Assembly (NCBI RefSeq): GCF_000383595.1
Contig: NZ_KB911581.1
Location: forward strand, 372,001 to 436,000
Origin: Streptomyces bottropensis ATCC 25435
GTDB taxonomy: Bacteria > Actinomycetota > Actinomycetes > Streptomycetales > Streptomycetaceae
Reading direction: 5' to 3'
Length of the DNA: 64,000 nt
A program made the translations under genes and the position numbers. A model generated the notes under the pieces. It was not told where the DNA came from. It did not search any database and saw only the letters and a program-made list of their open reading frames with translations. Positions 59,198-64,000 of the stretch are shown here, piece by piece; the stretch's first letter is position 1; every line of letters begins with the position of its first letter.

Positions 59198-62194
59198 TCA
59201 CACCGTGGCTGTCTCCGGGACGGCCGTCTCCGGCGCGGTCGGCCGTGCCGGGTCGTCCTCCACCTCCTGCAGGAACGTCCAGTCCCACACGCTCAGCGGC
59301 GGGTTGATGCCCTGCCGGGCCGGCCGGGTCGTGCCGTTGGTGTCCGTGGCCGCGAGGATCTCCTTGAAGACCAGGTCGACGGCGACCGTGCCGACACGTT
59401 TGTCGGCGTCCCGCTGGAGGCAGACACCGGTGCGGAGTTCCTGAAGGGCCGCGATGACCTTCTGGTCGTTCTCGGGGCGCCCCAGCAGCGGGGCCACCAG
59501 GGAGGCCTCCTGCGCGGACTTCTGCTTGAAGGCGAAGACCGTGTGGATCTGGTTGGCGCCACCGCTGCGGGCCTCGGAGTCCTCGATCTGGACGAGGTCG
59601 ATGGCCTGCTGGGTGATCAGGACGGTGACCGCGAGATACGAGCGGCCCTGCTTCAGCGCGCGGCGCATCAGGTCGCGGCCCGACTCCGTGGCGGTGACGA
59701 CGTACGCCTCGTCCACGAACAGCGCCTTGGGGCGCAGGCCGATCTCGCCCGTCACCGGGTTCTTCTCGTAGCCGACGTCGAGCATCTGGCTGCCCAGCTC
59801 CACGACCGCCATCAGGGCCGTCGCCGCGAGGCGCTCCGCGGGGTTCCAGCTGCGCGGGTCGGAGGCCGCGGGCGACTGGAAGCCGCGGAGGGTGATGACC
59901 GTACGGCGCTTGCGCATGCTGGACAGCGACTGCGGGCGCTCGGCGAACGCGAGCCGGGCGTAGGGGAGCGTGCGCAGCTCGGTGAGGAGCATCTGCGCGA
60001 GCTTCAGGTCCTTCGCCGCCTCACGGTCGTTCGTCGCGATGGCGTGGTCGTACGCCGCCACGACCTCGTCGACCACCTGCCACAGCGTGGGCCGCGGTAC
60101 CTGCGCGTCGGCGTCCCGTGCTGTCAGGCCTTGGTCGACCGCCTGGCGGATCGCGGAGTTGTAGCGGCCGATCACCGTGGCCATCCCCTCGATGACGGGG
60201 AGGCGTACGCGCTGGTAGTCCTCGTCGCCGAGGAAGCCGCGGAGCATCGACTCGGCGAGCAGGCGGCCCGCCGGGACGTCACGGGCGATGACCCAGGGGT
60301 CCAGAACGCCCGCCTGGCCCTTCAGAAGGTCGACGACCTCCGTCTCCGCCCAGAACTCCGGGTTCACCGGCTGGAACTTGCTCTGCGGAGTGGCGAGGAG
60401 GCCCTGTTCCGCGTCGCTCGCGAAGGCCGGGTCGTTCACCTGGGAGCCGAAGGCCAGGTAGTAACAGAGCTGGGCGAAGTCGGTCTTGGGGTCGATGACC
60501 AGGCAGCGGACACCGGACTCGGACTCCTCGTAGAACTTCTGGAGGGCCAACGACGACTTTCCACCGCCCGAGGCGCCTACGATCGCCAGCCCACCGCCGT
60601 CATTGCGCGCCGGGCCCACGTGCAGCGAGTAGTGGACCGGCATCTTGCCCGCCCAGCCCACCAGGTTGCCGACCCAGCCGAGGCGCTTGCCGGAGCGATG
60701 CTCCGGGTTGTCGCCCAACTCGGTTCCCGCCGTGGGGAGTCCGGCGCCGAGCTGCTCGACCTCCTGGAGGCGGATGTACGGCGCGATAGGCAACTTGGGC
60801 GCGTCACCCGGGAGCTGCGACTGGAGCAGACGCCACTGCTGACGGGTCGGGCGCAGCAGGGTGACCTTCAGGTCCTGCTTGAACTGCATCTCCAGAACGC
60901 GGCGTCGGCGTTCCAGCTCCTTGAGGTCCGGGGCCGAGATCGTGAAGCGGATCTGCGCCTCCATGCCCGGCATCTTGTGCTCCTCGATGTCGTCGACGAG
61001 CTCCTGGGCGCGGGTGACCTGGTGGGCCAGCTTGGTGTCGGGGCTGCGGCCGGAGTTGGCCATGTCGTTCATCTCGTCGACCAGGTTGCCGCGGATCTTG
61101 TCGGCGCGGTCCTTGAACTTCAGGTACGGGATGAGCGTGAACCGCATGTCGATCTCGACGGGGAAGTCCACGTGCTGAGCCGCGTAGCGTGCCCATGCCG
61201 TCGACTGGCGGAAGCGCGTCTCCGCGGGCCAGTTGGCGGCGACCAGGGTGGTGGTGTAGCTGGTCTGCTGCTCGCCGGTGACCTCGTCGTACTGGTTGAG
61301 GACGATGTGCGTCTTGCGGTTCTCGCCGGAGAAGTCGACCACCAGGTCGAACGCGTTGGGTCCCCAGGCGCGCGAGCCGAGCACCGGCTCGGGCGGGACC
61401 GGCAGGTCACCGTGGAGCGGTTTGCGGATCAGCCAGACGAGTTCTTCACGGGTGAGCGGGGTGCCCCTGAGGTTCTCCAGGCTCTCGTGGACCTCGATCG
61501 CCACCTGCGTCCACTCCGCGACCACGGACGGCGACAGGTACTCGTCCGAGACACCGGTCGCGGCGGCGGCGACCTGGTCGGCGGCACCGCTCACGCCCTT
61601 GAGCAGTCCCGGGTCGTCGTGCGGCTCGTCGTCCTGGGACAACACGCCCGTACCGCCGCCGGCGCGCTTCACCGAACCCAGCTTCACCAGCAGGATGTTG
61701 CGCTCCCGCTTGGCGCCGATGCGCTCCTGGTACTCGGCCTTGCGCAGGTTGTACGCCTTGTAGTTGTCGGTCGGGTCCCAGGCGACCGCGTTGAGGTCCT
61801 CCGCCCAGGTGAGGGCCGTGATCGGCTGGTACACCTTGCGGTAGTGACACTCGACGTTGCGGTCGCCGCGGGCGAGGTTGAGCAGCCCGCGCGGCGGGCC
61901 CTCGGCCATCGCCTGGAGTTCGCCGGCGTTCAGGTACTCGTCGATGGCGGTGGGCAGGACGAGGCCCGTCCACACCGAGTCGCCGTGGACGAAGATCATG
62001 TCGTCGGCGTAGCGGTAGGGGAGGCGGAGGTCCTCGCGGCGGGCGGAGGCCGAGGAGCCGGACGGCTTGGAGCGGGAGGACGACGAGCGATTGCCGCCTC
62101 CGCCCTGGCCCTGCTTCTTGCCCGACGAGGCAGCCATGATCATGGCGACCACGAAGAAGGCGGCCGCCCCGCCCAGAAGGATCATCATGAACAT
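59198..62194 (-). CDS. VirB4/TraC-like secretion ATPase
   Basis: 998 aa. One N-terminal membrane helix (MFMMILLGGAAAFFVVAMIMA), a Ser/Gly-rich linker, then a long N-terminal domain (LPYRYADDMIFVHGDSVWTGLVLP). The ATPase has Walker A GASGGGKSS at about residue 540 and Walker B ALFVDEAYVV at about 823, with a downstream Gln-rich motif (VTVLITQQAIDLVQI). This powers type IV secretion or conjugation. It follows the PrgI-like gene after 108 nt. Length is slightly above usual VirB4. Confidence 0.88.
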   Translation of the reverse strand: MFMMILLGGAAAFFVVAMIMAASSGKKQGQGGGGNRSSSSRSKPSGSSASARREDLRLPYRYADDMIFVHGDSVWTGLVLPTAIDEYLNAGELQAMAEGPPRGLLNLARGDRNVECHYRKVYQPITALTWAEDLNAVAWDPTDNYKAYNLRKAEYQERIGAKRERNILLVKLGSVKRAGGGTGVLSQDDEPHDDPGLLKGVSGAADQVAAAATGVSDEYLSPSVVAEWTQVAIEVHESLENLRGTPLTREELVWLIRKPLHGDLPVPPEPVLGSRAWGPNAFDLVVDFSGENRKTHIVLNQYDEVTGEQQTSYTTTLVAANWPAETRFRQSTAWARYAAQHVDFPVEIDMRFTLIPYLKFKDRADKIRGNLVDEMNDMANSGRSPDTKLAHQVTRAQELVDDIEEHKMPGMEAQIRFTISAPDLKELERRRRVLEMQFKQDLKVTLLRPTRQQWRLLQSQLPGDAPKLPIAPYIRLQEVEQLGAGLPTAGTELGDNPEHRSGKRLGWVGNLVGWAGKMPVHYSLHVGPARNDGGGLAIVGASGGGKSSLALQKFYEESESGVRCLVIDPKTDFAQLCYYLAFGSQVNDPAFASDAEQGLLATPQSKFQPVNPEFWAETEVVDLLKGQAGVLDPWVIARDVPAGRLLAESMLRGFLGDEDYQRVRLPVIEGMATVIGRYNSAIRQAVDQGLTARDADAQVPRPTLWQVVDEVVAAYDHAIATNDREAAKDLKLAQMLLTELRTLPYARLAFAERPQSLSSMRKRRTVITLRGFQSPAASDPRSWNPAERLAATALMAVVELGSQMLDVGYEKNPVTGEIGLRPKALFVDEAYVVTATESGRDLMRRALKQGRSYLAVTVLITQQAIDLVQIEDSEARSGGANQIHTVFAFKQKSAQEASLVAPLLGRPENDQKVIAALQELRTGVCLQRDADKRVGTVAVDLVFKEILAATDTNGTTRPARQGINPPLSVWDWTFLQEVEDDPARPTAPETAVPETATV

Positions 62195-62302
62195 GGAGGA
62201 GTCACCCTGCGGTAATCGAGGTCGGTTGGCGATGGGTCAGGGGCTGACCGGGGTGGTCAGCGGTGGTGCGGCGGCGCTGGGATCGGTTGGCGCGGTGCGG
62301 GC

Positions 62303-62785
62303 TCAGCGGTGCGCCGAGAACGCGGTGCCGCGTTCGGCCGCCACCTGGCGGGCGGCGTCGTAACGGGCCTGCCAGCGTGGTGAGCCCGGGGCCCAGAGGA
62401 TGACCTGCCAGCGCAGTTCCTCCGGTTCCTGGTCGGCGGAGAGCCCCTGCAGCCGCTTGGGCTGGAACCACCAGTCGGTCCACACCACCAGCTGCTGGCT
62501 CAGCGTGAGCGCCGAGGGCAGCGGCCGGCCCCAGACGAAGTAGACGGCGAACGGCGGTCCGAAGTACAGGATCGACGTCCACATCGACATGCCGAGGAAC
62601 GGCAGGAACGCGGACAGCGTGAACAGAGCGATGAGCCAGACCAGGCCGAAGCCGAAGGCCGCGCCCAGCGCGGGCAGCAGCAGGCCGGGCAGCGGGATGT
62701 TGCCCCAGTTCCAGATCCGCTTGGGGCGGTTGACCAGATCGGTGTGGTCGTACGCGACCAGCGGCTCCGGGGCCTCCTGGGCCAT
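62303..62785 (-). CDS. PrgI/VirB3-like membrane protein
   Basis: 160 aa with two close membrane helices (GLLLPALGAAFGFGLVWLIALFTLSAFLPFLGMSMWTSILYFGPPFAVYFVWG) after a short cytoplasmic start, and a charged C-terminal domain (WQVILWAPGSPRWQARYDAARQVAAERG). Small two-helix proteins placed directly before the VirB4 gene are typical VirB3/PrgI partners of that ATPase. GTG/ATG choice is not in doubt: ATG 62785. Confidence 0.75.
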   Translation of the reverse strand: MAQEAPEPLVAYDHTDLVNRPKRIWNWGNIPLPGLLLPALGAAFGFGLVWLIALFTLSAFLPFLGMSMWTSILYFGPPFAVYFVWGRPLPSALTLSQQLVVWTDWWFQPKRLQGLSADQEPEELRWQVILWAPGSPRWQARYDAARQVAAERGTAFSAHR

Positions 62786-62842
62786 GGTGGCTGACTCCCC
62801 TCGTTCCTGCGGCGGCTGATGGGCGATCAGTCGTCAGTTGCC

Positions 62843-63106
62843 CTAGCCGCCCTCGCCGCCACCGATCTGGCTGCCGAGGTCGATGAGCACACCGGCGAGG
62901 CCGCTGGCGCCACCGATGATCAGGGCGGCGAGCGCGATCATGCCGAAGCCCTGGAAGGCCTCGCGCATACCGTCGCCGCGCTTCATCGACAGCAGCATGC
63001 GGATGCCGAGGACGAGGAGGGCGATGACGGCGACCATCGTGCCCACGTTGGTGAGGATGTCCTGGATCTCTCCGAACATCGAATCCAGGGTGGCTGCCAG
63101 GTACAC
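62843..63106 (-). CDS. Small two-helix TrbC/VirB2-like protein
   Basis: 87 aa. MYLAATLDSMFGEIQDILTNVGTMVAVIALLVLGIRMLLSMKRGDGMREAFQGFGMIALAALIIGGASGLAGVLIDLGSQIGGGEGG: two membrane helices joined by a basic loop, ending in a glycine-rich tail. This is the topology of pilin-like VirB2/TrbC and of related channel subunits. Encoded 57 nt before the PrgI-like gene. Confidence 0.72.
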   Translation of the reverse strand: MYLAATLDSMFGEIQDILTNVGTMVAVIALLVLGIRMLLSMKRGDGMREAFQGFGMIALAALIIGGASGLAGVLIDLGSQIGGGEGG

Positions 63107-63169
63107 GGGTGGTTCCTCTCGATCAGGGGGTGCGAAGCGTTGTGGGTGGAGCGAAGGACGGGGTGCCCG

Positions 63170-64000
63170 TCAGGACTTGTCGGACTGCTTGTCCTTGGAG
63201 GATTGAGGAGACTTGGAGGCGGACGGTGAACCCGACGGCGAGACGGCGTCGCCCTCGTCGGGCGCGGTGTCGTCGTCGGACTCCGCGTCCTCGTCCTCGT
63301 CGGGCGCGGCGGTCTCCTCGTCGACGTCGGCCCGGCCGCCCTCCGCGTCCAGCACGCCGCCCCGGACGTCCTTGATGAACCAGCCCTGCGCCGTGCTCAC
63401 CACGGTCATCCGGTACGAGCGGTTCACGGCCCCGCCCGCCGGGCCGGTCCACGCGACGACCACCCGGAGCTGTACGGCCTGTCCGTTGCCGTAGGTGAAC
63501 GGGTCGGTGCCCTGGACGTTCGACGGCACCAGTGCGTCGACCTCGCTGACGGTGGGATCGGTCAGCTCACCGGACAGACCTGTGGTCGCGGCCTGCGTGG
63601 CGTCGGACGTGGTGAATCGGGCCATCGCCGTGGTGTCGGACGCGCCCCACGCCTCGAAGTAACCCGGCAGCACCTGCTCCCGCAGCTGGTCGGACAAGGT
63701 GTCGTCGACGACCTCGGCGTCCTGGTCGACCGGCGGCACGTCCGCGCGGGGCGGCAGCGGCATCTGGCCGACGTCGCCCGCGACGCGCATGCCCTCGCCG
63801 GTCGCGAGGTCCTTCACATAGACGGGCACGGTGAGGGTGGTCAGTTCGCCGCCGTCACTGCGGACCTGGACTCCCAGGTAGCGGCCGTGGTCGCCGTACT
63901 CGGACAGCGTCTCGGCGGTTCCGTCCCAGGTGGCGGAGACGGCCTTGCTCGTTCCCTTGCCGTCCCAGCCGCACTCGCCGTCGACGCCGGCGGAGGTGTA
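63170..64000 (-). CDS. TcpC-like conjugation protein, cut by the right window edge
   Basis: The minus frame is open from base 64000 to the stop at 63170 (277 codons shown), so the start lies outside. The visible part is an NTF2-like beta-alpha domain, EQVLPGYFEAWGASDTTAMARFTTSDATQAATT, then VQLRVVVAWTGPAGGAVNRSYRMTVVSTAQGWFIKDVRG, matching the C-terminal domain of TcpC/VirB8-type proteins. The tail is acidic and Ser/Pro-rich (PDEDEDAESDDDTAPDEGD, SKSPQSSKDKQSDKS). TcpC proteins join the secretion channel at the membrane. It is probably the first gene of the leftward unit in this window. Confidence 0.72.
   Translation of the reverse strand, partial: YTSAGVDGECGWDGKGTSKAVSATWDGTAETLSEYGDHGRYLGVQVRSDGGELTTLTVPVYVKDLATGEGMRVAGDVGQMPLPPRADVPPVDQDAEVVDDTLSDQLREQVLPGYFEAWGASDTTAMARFTTSDATQAATTGLSGELTDPTVSEVDALVPSNVQGTDPFTYGNGQAVQLRVVVAWTGPAGGAVNRSYRMTVVSTAQGWFIKDVRGGVLDAEGGRADVDEETAAPDEDEDAESDDDTAPDEGDAVSPSGSPSASKSPQSSKDKQSDKS

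Overview
This is a high-GC actinobacterial chromosome segment, almost certainly from Streptomyces or a close relative. The pointers are strong G/C third-position bias, frequent GTG/TTG starts, leaderless promoters, a dnaK-grpE-dnaJ-hspR operon with HspR (HAIR) boxes, a WhiB-type protein, many secreted proteins, and housekeeping genes (tRNA-Gly, dcd, a large Fe-S reductase).

Region 1 (1-9,090) is an integrative, mobilizable element. On the minus strand it carries a relaxase (cut by the left edge), MobC, a protein with a phage helicase-loader-like N terminus and a zinc knuckle, and a winged-helix replication protein whose linker is encoded by seven iteron-like repeats. A second array of GGGGAC/GTCCCC palindromes lies upstream of mobC. 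Divergently it encodes an XRE regulator, excisionase and tyrosine integrase, then a metal/arsenic cargo block (MerR regulator, small MerT-like membrane protein, ACR3-like permease). tRNA-Gly(CCC) at 9,091 is the likely attachment site. A separate 3' half of a tRNA-Ser(UGA) at 10,870 looks like the scar of another integration.

Region 2 (9,165-27,083) holds chromosomal genes: dcd plus a phosphoribosyltransferase, secreted proteins (one glycine-rich with RTX repeats), a Yip1 membrane protein, and five FG-GAP/VCBS beta-propeller exoproteins in about 8.5 kb. The four transcription units of these five genes each have the same CAACC-N17-GTC promoter-like element upstream, suggesting one ECF sigma factor controls the family. 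A duplicated-domain lipoprotein and the Fe-S reductase follow.

Region 3 (27,394-36,344) holds a MraY/WecA-fold membrane protein lacking its catalytic aspartates, the chaperone operon, a PA14/fibronectin-III exoprotein and a pectinesterase without a signal peptide.

Region 4 (36,494-64,000) is an accessory secretion and conflict island. On the minus strand there is a type IV secretion-like set (TcpC-like, small two-helix protein, PrgI-like protein, VirB4-like ATPase, lipoprotein, TrbL/VirB6-like channel), plus an M48 protease and a VirD4-like protein without Walker motifs. Around it are five genes of a Trp-rich 'DW...FGW' family of possible immunity proteins. On the plus strand a coupled operon encodes a HerA/TraG-like ATPase, a protein with an acidic N terminus and an intact RelA/SpoT synthetase domain, a 93-aa protein, and a stand-alone (p)ppGpp hydrolase-type HD protein. 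The last three look like an alarmone-synthetase toxin with its hydrolase antidote, and are the most interesting system here. No relaxase is seen in region 4, so it may export proteins rather than DNA.
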